Assembly: GCA_964480825.1 (NCBI GenBank)
Contig: CAYZRJ010000014.1
Location: 1 to 14,349, forward strand
Direction of reading: 5' to 3'
Length of the DNA: 14,349 nucleotides
From: CAYZRJ01 sp964480825
Lineage (GTDB): Bacteria > Patescibacteriota > WWE3 > UBA101185 > UBA10185
Shown: positions 1-6,676 of the stretch, piece after piece
How positions within the stretch are numbered: position 1 is the stretch's first letter
How the letters are laid out: every line of letters begins with the position of its first letter
Position numbers and translations under genes: made by a program
Notes under the pieces: generated by a model
Seen by the model: only the letters and a program-made list of their open reading frames with translations
Databases searched by the model: none
Told to the model about the DNA's origin: nothing

Positions 1-95
1 TATCAATCTAAAAACACCGATGGAAGTTGTCGCATATGTTATGAACCATTAAGGTTCGGCACTTTAAACTTGAACTCATTTTCCCATAAATTATT

Positions 96-1661
96 TTAAT
101 TAATTCTGTTAAATCGTTCTATAACCTTTGAGTATCCAATATCTTTAATTAACCAACCTGCCTTTGGCCCAGACGCCCTTCCGATAAGTGCAATATACAT
201 GCTTCCGAATGCATCTTTGCTGGTTACATTTTGTTTTTTAGATAACTCAAAAATATCAGACTGTAGCTCATCTGCAGTTTTGTCTTTATTCACGTAGTTT
301 TGTTGTAACATTTCAACAATGTTTTTTAAAAACGTTTTTTGATCCTCATTCAATGTTTTTGCAATTTCAGGTACCGTGGCGGTGAACATAAACAAGTATT
401 TTTCGGGTGCGTAAGATTTTAGCCATACTTTAGCGTATTTTATTCTTTCTTCAAGAATTTGATTTTCTATATCAGAAAGTTCCGCACCTTTTTCGGCTTT
501 TGCCCATTCAATTATATTTAACGAAGGCATTTGTATTAGTATACTTAGAGTTCTAAATCTTGGTAAAAAGTTACTTTTCTTAAAGTAATCTCTTATTATC
601 GAAGCCCCAAAATATTTTGATGCATCGATATCATCTGGAGTTTCTGAATAAAAGTTCTTTGCGCATCGGTCGAATTCGTCGTATAAATCAGGTACTGTGT
701 CGCCATTGGGATCGAACAAAATCGCGGTGTTGTAATTAGTTCTTAAAATTAAGAACCTCGCTATTTCAGGGGGTAACAAATCTACTAAATCTTTTGCATA
801 CATACCGATTCCCTTTGAAGTAGACATTTTGCTTCCTTCTTTGGTTAGAAACCACTCATAAGGAATATCCACAGGCTCTGGTATGCCAAACATTTTACAA
901 AGTTCTTTGGCCATATCTCTGGAACCACCTGCGCTGGAATGATCTTTTCCCGCACCCTCCACATTTATACCCAAAACTTTCCAGTGTGCTGGCCAATCCA
1001 CTTTCCACATAAGTTTGGCATTTCCATTAAACGGTGAAATCTCCCCCCTATAACCACAGCCTATTGCCCATTTTACTAAAGCTGATTTACATTCAAATTC
1101 AACTGTAGTTCCATTCCACCTAGTTACAATTGTGGTTCCAACTTTTCCGCATTTTGGACAAATTACTTGTAGTGGGTACCAACCTTTTGGTTTTTCGTAT
1201 CCTGCCACTTCCTCATAGATTTTTCTAATAGTATCAACTTTGTCTAAAGCTTCTCTTATAACATCATTAAATTTTCCCGTTTTATACATGTAGGAAGAGT
1301 ACAAGATTTGAGGATTTGCTCCCATGGCGTTAAAGGTATTTGTGAATATATCCGCAAAGTATTCTGCGAATGTTGAATTTCCTTCGGGTGCTTTAATTTT
1401 GAACAGTGGTTTACCAAGGTCTTCTTCATAGCCCTCTAAATAGACAGGTACCTTGTTCATAGGATCCATATCGTTATAAATATACGTGTATACGGATTTC
1501 TTGCCCTCTTTTAAAAATTGTTTATTAACTATGTCGTGAATGAGAACTCCACGTAGAGATCCGATGTGAATCTGACCAGATGGCGTTTTCATATCGTCTA
1601 CATGATATGGTTCATCTAGTTTGTTTTGTATTTCTTTTGATAGTATTTCTGGCCAGTACAT
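96..1661 (-). CDS. lysS: Class I lysyl-tRNA synthetase (LysRS-I)
   Basis: This 521-residue protein charges tRNA-Lys with lysine using ATP in the cytoplasm. It carries the class I signature HIGS at residues 32-35 and the KMSTS loop at 278-282. Four cysteines (168, 171, 191, 202) lie between them in a CPKC...C...C pattern, as in the zinc-finger insertion of LysRS-I. The length fits the family (about 500-560), which is also called lysK. This is the archaeal-type enzyme, unrelated to the class II LysRS of most bacteria. The ATG at 1661 has no SD ahead of it, and an AT-rich TAAAAT lies just upstream, so the transcript may be nearly leaderless. Downstream, positions 1-95 show no gene. The identification is secure; what I cannot see is whether a class II LysRS exists elsewhere in the genome. 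Confidence 0.96.
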   Translation of the reverse strand: MYWPEILSKEIQNKLDEPYHVDDMKTPSGQIHIGSLRGVLIHDIVNKQFLKEGKKSVYTYIYNDMDPMNKVPVYLEGYEEDLGKPLFKIKAPEGNSTFAEYFADIFTNTFNAMGANPQILYSSYMYKTGKFNDVIREALDKVDTIRKIYEEVAGYEKPKGWYPLQVICPKCGKVGTTIVTRWNGTTVEFECKSALVKWAIGCGYRGEISPFNGNAKLMWKVDWPAHWKVLGINVEGAGKDHSSAGGSRDMAKELCKMFGIPEPVDIPYEWFLTKEGSKMSTSKGIGMYAKDLVDLLPPEIARFLILRTNYNTAILFDPNGDTVPDLYDEFDRCAKNFYSETPDDIDASKYFGASIIRDYFKKSNFLPRFRTLSILIQMPSLNIIEWAKAEKGAELSDIENQILEERIKYAKVWLKSYAPEKYLFMFTATVPEIAKTLNEDQKTFLKNIVEMLQQNYVNKDKTADELQSDIFELSKKQNVTSKDAFGSMYIALIGRASGPKAGWLIKDIGYSKVIERFNRIN

Positions 1662-1746
1662 GTTGCTATTTTACTTTACTACTATGCCTTTTATCCAGTA
1701 CCTCTTCTATGTTGGACAAAGTTGAATTTTTAAATTGTAGAAGCAC

Positions 1747-1783
1747 TAATTGAGGTGATAGATCAAGTCCGTCACCTCAATTA
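1747..1783. repeat. 12-bp perfect inverted repeat at the end of the truncated radical SAM gene
   Basis: TAATTGAGGTGA (1747-1758) is the exact reverse complement of TCACCTCAATTA (1772-1783), with a 13-nt loop. The arm at 1772-1783 contains the TGA stop (1777-1779) of the radical SAM remnant. No U-tract follows on either strand, so it is a poor intrinsic terminator despite the strong stem. It might be a processing or termination hairpin, or a scar where the rest of the gene was lost. Confidence 0.75.
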
Positions 1784-2202
1784 TGCAATTTGTGGTCCAA
1801 AAGTATTGTAGCAAACAACTTATCCATCACCTCTTCGGATATTGTCCACTTGCCTTTCGGAACGTAGCAGTAAATACAGCGAAGACTGCATCTGTTTGTT
1901 GTGTGTATCCAGAAACCAACTTCTTTGTTTTTGGAATGACACTTGATTGGTGGTTGCGCTTCGGTCGACTTAGCTGAGCGCCCTTTCAAAAGGCCCTCGT
2001 TCGCAAAGTGATTGGGAACCGCTTCTAATGTCTGAGATGGAAACTCACTTAAATCCTGGGACTTATAAAGTGCTTGAAATACAGAAAGTGCCATTCCCGA
2101 CAATATAAACGGTTGTGCCGAACCATTGGGACTGTACACAACAATCTCCCCAGTTGGTAACGGTTGCCAAACAAAATCTTCAGTTAATGCTACGATATCC
2201 AT
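1777..2202 (-). pseudogene. Truncated radical SAM peptide maturase (RRE-like N-terminus plus first radical SAM motif only)
   Basis: This 141-residue product starts like a radical SAM/SPASM peptide maturase. Residues 1-80 resemble the small PqqD-like peptide-recognition domain such enzymes carry, and residues 98-113 hold the cluster motif C105-x3-C109-x2-C112 in the context TTNRCSLRCIYCYV. Family members run to 350-450 residues; this one stops 29 residues after the third cysteine, losing almost all of the barrel and the SPASM cysteines. The ATG at 2202 is chosen because AAAGGAG sits seven bases upstream. A longer frame opening at 2271 starts inside the promoter and is unlikely. Promoter and ribosome site look intact, so a short RRE-like protein may still be made. 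I infer recent truncation; a functional short form cannot be excluded. Confidence 0.7.
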
Positions 2203-2233
2203 ACAATTCTCCTTTGTTTTATTCGATAGCGCT

Positions 2234-2261
2234 ATTATAAAGCTCAAAATGTGGATGTTAA
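2234..2261 (-). promoter_or_regulatory. Sigma-70-type promoter of the truncated radical SAM gene
   Basis: Read on the minus strand, TTAACA (2261-2256) and a perfect TATAAT (2239-2234) are separated by 16 bp. A 10-bp palindrome, ATAGCGCTAT (2226-2235), overlaps the -10 and start region and could be an operator. The SD and ATG follow at once. This gives the truncated gene its own promoter, independent of gyrB. Confidence 0.65.
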
Positions 2262-2309
2262 CCTGTAGCAATGTATAAATTAGTGAATCTCTTAGGGAAC
2301 TAGCGAAAC

Positions 2310-4280
2310 CTACATAATATCCAAATTCGCCTGTTTGGCGTGTGTTTGAATAAATCTTTTTCGTGGAGCGACCTCTTCGCCCATTAACATTGTGAATACT
2401 TCATCTGCGTGAGATGCGTCAGCGATATTTATCTTTTTCATCTTTCGGGTTTTTGGATCCATGGTAGTTTCCCAAAGTTCTTCGGCGTTCATTTCCCCCA
2501 AACCTTTAAAGCGTTGAATGATAGCCTTTGAACCACCTGCTGTTTTCAAAAAAGTAGTTCGCTCAATATCATCAAACAGATATTTTTTTTCTTTGCCCCA
2601 AGTCGCTTTATACAAAGGAGGAACTGCAACATAAATATGTCCGCCGTTTACTATTTCGGGCATGTGTCTAAAAAAGAACGTTAGATACAAAGTCATAATG
2701 TGCATGCCGTCTGCGTCTGCATCGGCCATAATGATAACCTTTCCGTATCTAAGTTTGCTGGCCTCGTACTGCTCACCTATTCCTGCGCCTATCGCGATTA
2801 TTAAAGATTTAAACTTGTCAGAATCAACTATTTTGTCTAGACGCGCGCGCTCGGTGTTTAAGACCTTACCAAATAACGGCAGTATTGCCTGAGTGTTTCG
2901 GTCACGCCCTTGTTTTGCACTTCCTCCGGCACTATCTCCCTCGACAATAAATATTTCGGTTTTTTCACGATCTTTTAACGAGCAGTCAGCGAGTTTTCCG
3001 GGCAATACTCCCCCACCCTCAAGAGCCGTTTTTCTGATAACTGTATCCCGTGCGGCTTTTGCGGCCATACGAGCTTTAAGGGCCAAAACGTTTTTTTCGA
3101 TTATTGCTTGGGCGTCGCGTGGATTTTCTTGTAAAAATGATTCCAAGCCATCTTTAACGGCGGTTTCAACTGCCTGCCTTACATTTGTGTTTCCCAGCTT
3201 GGCTTTGGTCTGGCCTTCAAACTGCAGAGTTTCTGAATCCAGGCTAATTGATATGATTGCAGTTAAGCCTTCGCGCAAGTCTTCTCCGGTTAGACCCGCG
3301 TCTTTTTCTTTTAAATAACCTTTGGTTCGTGCGTATTCATTTATAACGCGGGTTAAAGCAGTTCTAAACCCCGTCAAATGTGTTCCACCTTCGGAGTTTT
3401 TTAAGTGGTTAGCGAAACACACGACGTTTTCGGTAAAGGAGTCGTTGTATTGAAATGCGACTTCTACGGTTACATCGTCAACTTCTTTTTTTACAAAAAA
3501 CGGAACCTTGTTTAAAACTCCTTTGTGTCGATTAAGTGAAAGTAGATAAGCTTTTATGCCTCCTTCAAAATAAAATGAACGTGATATATCGCCAATTTCA
3601 TCGATAAGCTCAAACTTTATACCCGCCGTTAAGTATGCGTATTCTCTGAGTTGCGCGATAAAAAATTTAGGGTCAAATCTTGTAGTTTCAAAGATTTCTT
3701 TATCGGGTAAAAATTGAACGATTGTTCCTGACTCGTGGCCCCATCTGTTAAGATCAATACTCCACTGAGCTCCTTTTATTTTTGTTGTCGGTTTTTTTGC
3801 ATCTAATTTTTCGACGGGCCTTAAAACTTTTCCACCGTTTGCGTACTCTTGAATAACAATCTCGTCACCGCGTTTAACAATAACACGACACCACTCGGAT
3901 AGCGCATTAACCACGGACGCACCGACACCATGTAAACCGCTTGATACTTTATAACCGCCGCCGCCAAACTTACCTCCTGCGTGTAGTTTAGTAAAAGCAA
4001 GTTCGAGTGCGCTAACGCCGTATTCTTTTTTAATATCGTAAGGGATACCCCGACCATTATCGTAAACCACAACAGAGCCGTCTTTGTGAAGTTCGACCCG
4101 TACGTGATTAGCAAAACCGCCGATAGCCTCATCCATTGAGTTGTTAACAATCTCGGTAACTAAGTGATGAAGTCCCTCTTGACCTGTAGAGCCAATGTAC
4201 ATGCCCGGACGTTTTCTAACCGGTTCAAGACCTTCAAGTACTTGTATTTGTTCTGATGTGTAGTTTGATTTAGGAGGCAT
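2310..4280 (-). CDS. gyrB: DNA gyrase / topoisomerase IV subunit B
   Basis: This 656-residue type IIA topoisomerase ATPase subunit would partner GyrA or ParC in ATP-driven supercoiling or decatenation. The GHKL ATPase is visible: catalytic E43, N47 and D50, DNGRGIP at 74-80, the GLHGVGASVVNALS lid at 115-128, and transducer QTK at 357-359. The TOPRIM domain has EGDSAGGSA from E448 and DADADG at 520-525 with the metal-binding aspartates. The C-terminal QRFKGLGEMN is at 589-598. The usual VDN before the first helix reads VNN (N46), and the PLRGK-type element reads PLFGK; neither alters a catalytic residue. Its partner subunit is not in the window, so GyrB versus ParE is unresolved, though gyrB is the default when one copy is present. 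ATG 4280 lacks an SD; a promoter lies just upstream. Confidence 0.95.
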   Translation of the reverse strand: MPPKSNYTSEQIQVLEGLEPVRKRPGMYIGSTGQEGLHHLVTEIVNNSMDEAIGGFANHVRVELHKDGSVVVYDNGRGIPYDIKKEYGVSALELAFTKLHAGGKFGGGGYKVSSGLHGVGASVVNALSEWCRVIVKRGDEIVIQEYANGGKVLRPVEKLDAKKPTTKIKGAQWSIDLNRWGHESGTIVQFLPDKEIFETTRFDPKFFIAQLREYAYLTAGIKFELIDEIGDISRSFYFEGGIKAYLLSLNRHKGVLNKVPFFVKKEVDDVTVEVAFQYNDSFTENVVCFANHLKNSEGGTHLTGFRTALTRVINEYARTKGYLKEKDAGLTGEDLREGLTAIISISLDSETLQFEGQTKAKLGNTNVRQAVETAVKDGLESFLQENPRDAQAIIEKNVLALKARMAAKAARDTVIRKTALEGGGVLPGKLADCSLKDREKTEIFIVEGDSAGGSAKQGRDRNTQAILPLFGKVLNTERARLDKIVDSDKFKSLIIAIGAGIGEQYEASKLRYGKVIIMADADADGMHIMTLYLTFFFRHMPEIVNGGHIYVAVPPLYKATWGKEKKYLFDDIERTTFLKTAGGSKAIIQRFKGLGEMNAEELWETTMDPKTRKMKKINIADASHADEVFTMLMGEEVAPRKRFIQTHAKQANLDIM

Positions 4281-4294
4281 AACGTAAAGATCAT

Positions 4295-4322
4295 TCTATA
4301 GCAAAGATATTAGATCTGGCAA
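4295..4322 (-). promoter_or_regulatory. Probable gyrB promoter with a very short 5' leader
   Basis: On the minus strand TTGCCA (4322-4317) and TATAGA (4300-4295) are 16 bp apart. Transcription would begin near 4288, leaving a leader of under 10 nt before the ATG at 4280. That agrees with the lack of an SD and suggests nearly leaderless translation. Confidence 0.5.
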
Positions 4323-4339
4323 CCTTTCGCTGTTGATAG

Positions 4340-4549
4340 TTACTTTTCAATGTATAGTTTTATAAAGTATAGAAGGTAGGGTTCAAAATCAACCTCTCCT
4401 CTATGCTGCATATACTCGTAAATTCCCTTACTCAAGCCCTTTAAGCCTTTTTTACGGAGTTCCTCGGGGTCGCCCTCGTATTTTTTAGCTACAGCTGTAA
4501 CAAGCTGGTCAAATCTTTTTAATGTATTTTTGTGATCAATTTTGCTCAT
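4340..4549 (-). CDS. Small sigma-70 region 2-like protein (69 aa)
   Basis: The 69-residue product reads LVTAVAKKYEGDPEELRKKG...GL..GI..Y....FEPYLLYFIKLYI from about residue 16 onward. This follows the regions 2.1-2.2 pattern of sigma-70 factors: LV...AKKY, acidic-LR..G..GL..AI..[FY], F..Y....I...I. The protein ends where region 2.3 would begin, so there is no -10-reading helix, no region 3 and no region 4. Region 2.2 is known to contact the beta' coiled coil of RNA polymerase, so a polymerase-binding mimic or modulator is possible, but that is inference from pattern similarity only. The ATG at 4549 has no SD. It lies 59 bp ahead of gyrB and just behind a strong hairpin (4560-4592), so it could be a separate transcript or read-through. 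A chance helical resemblance is the main alternative. Confidence 0.6.
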   Translation of the reverse strand: MSKIDHKNTLKRFDQLVTAVAKKYEGDPEELRKKGLKGLSKGIYEYMQHRGEVDFEPYLLYFIKLYIEK

Positions 4550-4559
4550 AATAAAATGT

Positions 4560-4594
4560 AAAGTGCGATTTGCGTTTAGCTTATCGCACTTTTT
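4560..4594. terminator. Hairpin terminator between the acidic protein gene and the sigma-like gene
   Basis: AAAGTGCGAT (4560-4569) pairs exactly with ATCGCACTTT (4583-4592), giving a 10-bp stem and a 13-nt loop. Five Ts end the plus-strand side (4590-4594). On the minus strand, the direction of the neighbouring genes, TTTT begins only four bases after the stem (ACATTTT). It probably ends the acidic protein transcript on the minus strand. Confidence 0.55.
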
Positions 4595-4605
4595 GTAAAT
4601 TCGAA

Positions 4606-4827
4606 CTAATCTTCATCATCGTTTTTGTTTGTAGCGCGCTCGGGTAATTCACCGTCCTCTTGTGCATGCTCGCGAGCTTCGTGCCAAGCTTCTTCTGTTT
4701 TACTGCTAGAGGAACCCGTTTCTTCAGCCGCATCCTCTTCGTTATACTTGCCAGGTTTACGGGTGTTGTCATCCACCCAATCGGTGTCCACGTCCTCGCC
4801 ATTATGAAATTCGCACCAGTTACACAT
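4606..4827 (-). CDS. Hypothetical small acidic CxxC protein (73 aa)
   Basis: I do not recognise this 73-residue protein. It opens MCNWCEFHNGE, with a CxxC pair at residues 2 and 5 and a nearby His, a possible metal or redox knuckle. The rest is very rich in Asp and Glu with a run of four serines, so it is likely disordered. There is no signal peptide or membrane segment. The ATG at 4827 is preferred over one at 4863 because AAAGGAG lies eight bases before it, and the upstream ATG falls inside the promoter. The gene diverges from the structured RNA promoter about 80 bp away, and a hairpin closes it at 4560-4594. A secreted or modified peptide precursor is conceivable, but there is no maturase next to it. 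That it is expressed is supported by promoter, SD and terminator. Confidence 0.65.
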   Translation of the reverse strand: MCNWCEFHNGEDVDTDWVDDNTRKPGKYNEEDAAEETGSSSSKTEEAWHEAREHAQEDGELPERATNKNDDED

Positions 4828-4863
4828 TTCGTTCTCCTTTGTTATTTTGGTTAGATAGTACAA

Positions 4864-4891
4864 ATAGTACGTTGTTTAGGCCAAAAATCAA
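4864..4891 (-). promoter_or_regulatory. Probable promoter of the acidic CxxC protein gene
   Basis: On the minus strand TTGATT (4891-4886) and TACTAT (4869-4864) are 16 bp apart, ahead of the SD and ATG at 4827. A second TACTAT (4860-4855) repeats close by. The -35 box lies only 18 bp from that of the divergent RNA promoter, so the two could share regulation. Confidence 0.45.
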
Positions 4892-4909
4892 TGTTTATTT
4901 TTCTGGGTA

Positions 4910-4938
4910 TTGACAGAAAACTTCCCGAATGATACTAT
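4910..4938 (+). promoter_or_regulatory. Strong promoter of the structured RNA
   Basis: A consensus TTGACA (4910-4915) is separated by exactly 17 bp from TACTAT (4933-4938), which is preceded by TGA, making an extended -10. Transcription should begin close to 4945. No open frame of useful length follows, so the promoter serves an RNA gene. Confidence 0.75.
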
Positions 4939-4944
4939 GGGGTT

Positions 4945-5198
4945 ATTGAAATTCAGAAATTACCAGGTAGCGTCCAGGTCAATAACACCAATTAATGACT
5001 TGTGACGGGGATACTACCTTTCTTTAGCGGCGTGTGCAAATTTTTAGCGCTTAGCACACAAAAGCGTAATTTCGGTCGCGTGTCTTAGGACGAAAGATTA
5101 CCGAAAAAATTGTTCACTTTTGCTCTGGCCAAGTCAGCGAAGCAACGTGAATAGTAATACCAGCAGATGTTGAAATCCCCAACATCTGCTATTTTTTT
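4945..5198 (+). ncRNA. Independent structured non-coding RNA of unknown family (about 250 nt)
   Basis: The stretch has its own strong promoter and terminator and no credible reading frame. Four hairpins follow one another. P2: 4965-4974 with 5004-5007 and 5014-5019, and an inner helix 4976-4981/4996-5001. P3: 5032-5037/5054-5059. P4: 5066-5074/5091-5101 with a small bulge. P5: 5113-5117/5147-5151, 5120-5124/5141-5145 and 5125-5127/5135-5137. The 5' end (4941-4947) can also pair with 5156-5161, which would close the whole into a junction. I find no tmRNA ends, no RNase P core, no SRP apical loop, no T-box element and no 6S-like long rod. It is convergent with holB, ending three bases from the holB stop. 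The start is estimated from the promoter and could be off by a few bases. Confidence 0.65.
5162..5198 (+). terminator. Rho-independent terminator of the structured RNA
   Basis: AGCAGATGTTG (5162-5172) and CAACATCTGCT (5180-5190) form a perfect 11-bp stem with a 7-nt loop, followed by A and seven Ts (5192-5198). It works only in the plus direction. The tail ends just before the holB stop codon on the other strand. Confidence 0.92.
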
Positions 5199-5200
5199 GC

Positions 5201-5887
5201 CTAGATTTGGATAACCAACTGTTCCAACGCCAGTCTAACCCCAACGTTTGTATTTTCTAAATCATCAATTGTACTAATAATTTTTTCTAAACCAAACGCG
5301 ACCTCAAGGCTATTCTTGTTTAACAACATTCCCCTACCCTCCGTGACCCAACCTTCTAAAATCTCTATAATAGTATCTTTTTCTTCTTTGGCGAATTCTT
5401 CCGTCCAGTCGAGGCGTTGGCCCAAACTCAGCCCGAGAACGTATTCAAAAGTCCATTCAGTTTTAACTTTCATCTCGTTTTCGTCGGTGCCCGGGTTAGC
5501 TTTAAACTTTCGGCAGCGAGATACAACGGTGGGTAATAAACTATTTTCGGTTTTGGTCAAAAGTAAAATAAGTGCATATAACGGAGGCTCTTCTAAAATC
5601 TTTAGCATCGCGTTTTGTGCATCCGGAGTTAAAAGATCCGCCCTACTTATAATAAGTATCTTGGTCGAAAGCGACAGAGGCTTTTCTTGCAAAAAGCTAA
5701 TTCCCTGCTTTACTTGCGCGATCCCGATGCTCTTTTTGTCTTCGAGCGGTTCGATGATATTTATGTCGGGATAATTTGTTAAATAATTCCAGTTTATCTT
5801 CTGTTCCAGTTCCTTTTCGATTATTTCAAGAGCCTTGTTTTCACGAGCTTTTTGTGATGATCTAAATATAATTACGGGTCCGCGCAT
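5201..5887 (-). CDS. holB: DNA polymerase III subunit delta' (clamp-loader)
   Basis: At 228 residues this is a short delta' subunit, part of the clamp loader that places the sliding clamp on DNA. Diagnostic segments are AQVKQGISFLQEKP (57-70), the LIISRADLLTPDAQNAMLKILEEPP block (78-102), and VVSRCRKF (121-128), whose SRC carries the arginine finger acting on the neighbouring ATPase subunit. No Walker A GxxGxGKT is present and the four zinc cysteines of classic clamp-loader domain I are absent, so it should not hydrolyse ATP. Full-length delta' is about 330 residues; here the C-terminal collar seems much reduced. The ATG at 5887 lacks an SD, and a TATAAT on the minus strand (5909-5904) lies close upstream. 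It diverges from the glycosylase-like gene across 32 bp. A dnaX fragment is excluded by the missing P-loop. Confidence 0.85.
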   Translation of the reverse strand: MRGPVIIFRSSQKARENKALEIIEKELEQKINWNYLTNYPDINIIEPLEDKKSIGIAQVKQGISFLQEKPLSLSTKILIISRADLLTPDAQNAMLKILEEPPLYALILLLTKTENSLLPTVVSRCRKFKANPGTDENEMKVKTEWTFEYVLGLSLGQRLDWTEEFAKEEKDTIIEILEGWVTEGRGMLLNKNSLEVAFGLEKIISTIDDLENTNVGVRLALEQLVIQI

Positions 5888-5919
5888 AGTTTGTTCATTT
5901 TGTATTATACTTTATTAAT
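5888..5919. promoter_or_regulatory. Divergent AT-rich promoter region between holB and the glycosylase gene
   Basis: This 32-bp gap contains TATAAT on the minus strand (5909-5904) and TATTAT/TATACT on the plus strand (5903-5911), each a short distance before a start codon without an SD. I see no convincing -35 box for either. Leaderless or near-leaderless transcripts in both directions are the simplest reading. Confidence 0.35.
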
Positions 5920-6663
5920 ATGATTAATATGAAACCAAACGAATTTGTAGAAACGGTCGTAGATTTGTTCGAAAAGCGTACTAGTGTTTTTGCAAACAAA
6001 GTAAATGTGGAAGACTGGGTTCCACAAGACTTGGATCCAAAAGGCAAAGCCAGCTTTTTATTTTTCTTGACCCAACTTGATTACGCTATTAAATCCTCGC
6101 TCTTATATCAAGGCGCCCTAAATTTGTATGATGTAAACGCAAAGTTTTTCATGGCTGAAACAATCTACGAACTCTCGGACAAAGAGCTCGCAGATTTGTT
6201 GAGCAAATATTTACGCCCCAGATATATCAATGAGGCCGTTTATAGGTATAAAGTAAATAGTTGTAAGATGCTCGATAAGTACGAAGGTGACCCAAGAAAC
6301 ATTTTTAGACACGGCAGTGCACCTGAAGTTCTCAAAAAAGTTTGGGAGTTTAGGGGTTTTGGGCCAAAAACTGGAAATCTATTTTTTAGATCTATGGTTA
6401 CTACATTTAATTTTAATTTGCTTGATATCGAGACTGTCTTTCAACCGGTTGATATTCACGATGTACGAATCGCAAAGCTTATGGACTTTGTTGATAGTGA
6501 CGAGATGTCATCGAAAAATATCCAAACTGTAAAAAAATTGTGGAACTCAGCGTGTTTAGAAGCCAATGTAAATTGGTTAGTTTTTGATAAGGCTCTTTGG
6601 TTGTTAGGTTCGGTTGGAAAACCATCAAGTAAAGACGATATTCTTTCTTTAATTAAGACATAA
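5920..6663 (+). CDS. HhH-GPD DNA glycosylase-like protein (Nth/OGG superfamily)
   Basis: This 247-residue protein shows the helix-hairpin-helix glycosylase core. FRGFGPKTGN (144-153) matches the LPGVGxKTA hairpin, and PVDIHDVRIA (176-185) matches the PVDTHVxRI segment. K150 aligns with the catalytic lysine of endonuclease III-type bifunctional enzymes and D178 with the catalytic aspartate, so base excision with AP-lyase activity is likely; the substrate base cannot be read. The four-cysteine iron-sulfur loop that usually closes Nth and MutY is absent, since only C115 and C212 occur. There is no signal peptide. It starts at ATG 5920; an ATG three codons later is also possible. It precedes the pilus cluster but has its own start region, so a functional link to pili is not implied. 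Confidence 0.75.
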   Translation: MINMKPNEFVETVVDLFEKRTSVFANKVNVEDWVPQDLDPKGKASFLFFLTQLDYAIKSSLLYQGALNLYDVNAKFFMAETIYELSDKELADLLSKYLRPRYINEAVYRYKVNSCKMLDKYEGDPRNIFRHGSAPEVLKKVWEFRGFGPKTGNLFFRSMVTTFNFNLLDIETVFQPVDIHDVRIAKLMDFVDSDEMSSKNIQTVKKLWNSACLEANVNWLVFDKALWLLGSVGKPSSKDDILSLIKT

Positions 6664-6676
6664 AACTAGCTAGGCA

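Noticed and set aside
43..57. Hairpin GAACC-TTAAT-GGTTC downstream of lysS as a terminator
   Set aside because: The stem is only 5 bp and there is no U-tract in either direction; chance is likely. Positions 1-95 otherwise show nothing.
1666..1776. TGA recoded as glycine (code 25), extending the radical SAM gene
   Set aside because: TGA clearly ends pilB at its overlap with pilT and also ends the ATP-grasp gene, and no gene has internal TGA codons. The extension does not resemble radical SAM sequence.
2893..3318. 141-codon open frame antisense to gyrB
   Set aside because: It mirrors gyrB codons, is serine-rich as expected of an antisense shadow, and lacks an SD or known motif.
4937..5005. 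Short peptide frame (22 codons) starting inside the RNA gene promoter
   Set aside because: Its ATG overlaps the -10 box, upstream of the predicted transcript start, and it has no SD. The region's hairpins explain it better.
4945..5198. tmRNA, RNase P RNA, SRP RNA, 6S RNA or T-box leader
   Set aside because: The conserved ends or cores of these RNAs were looked for and not found. The serial hairpin layout also differs from the 6S long rod. A covariance search would be decisive.
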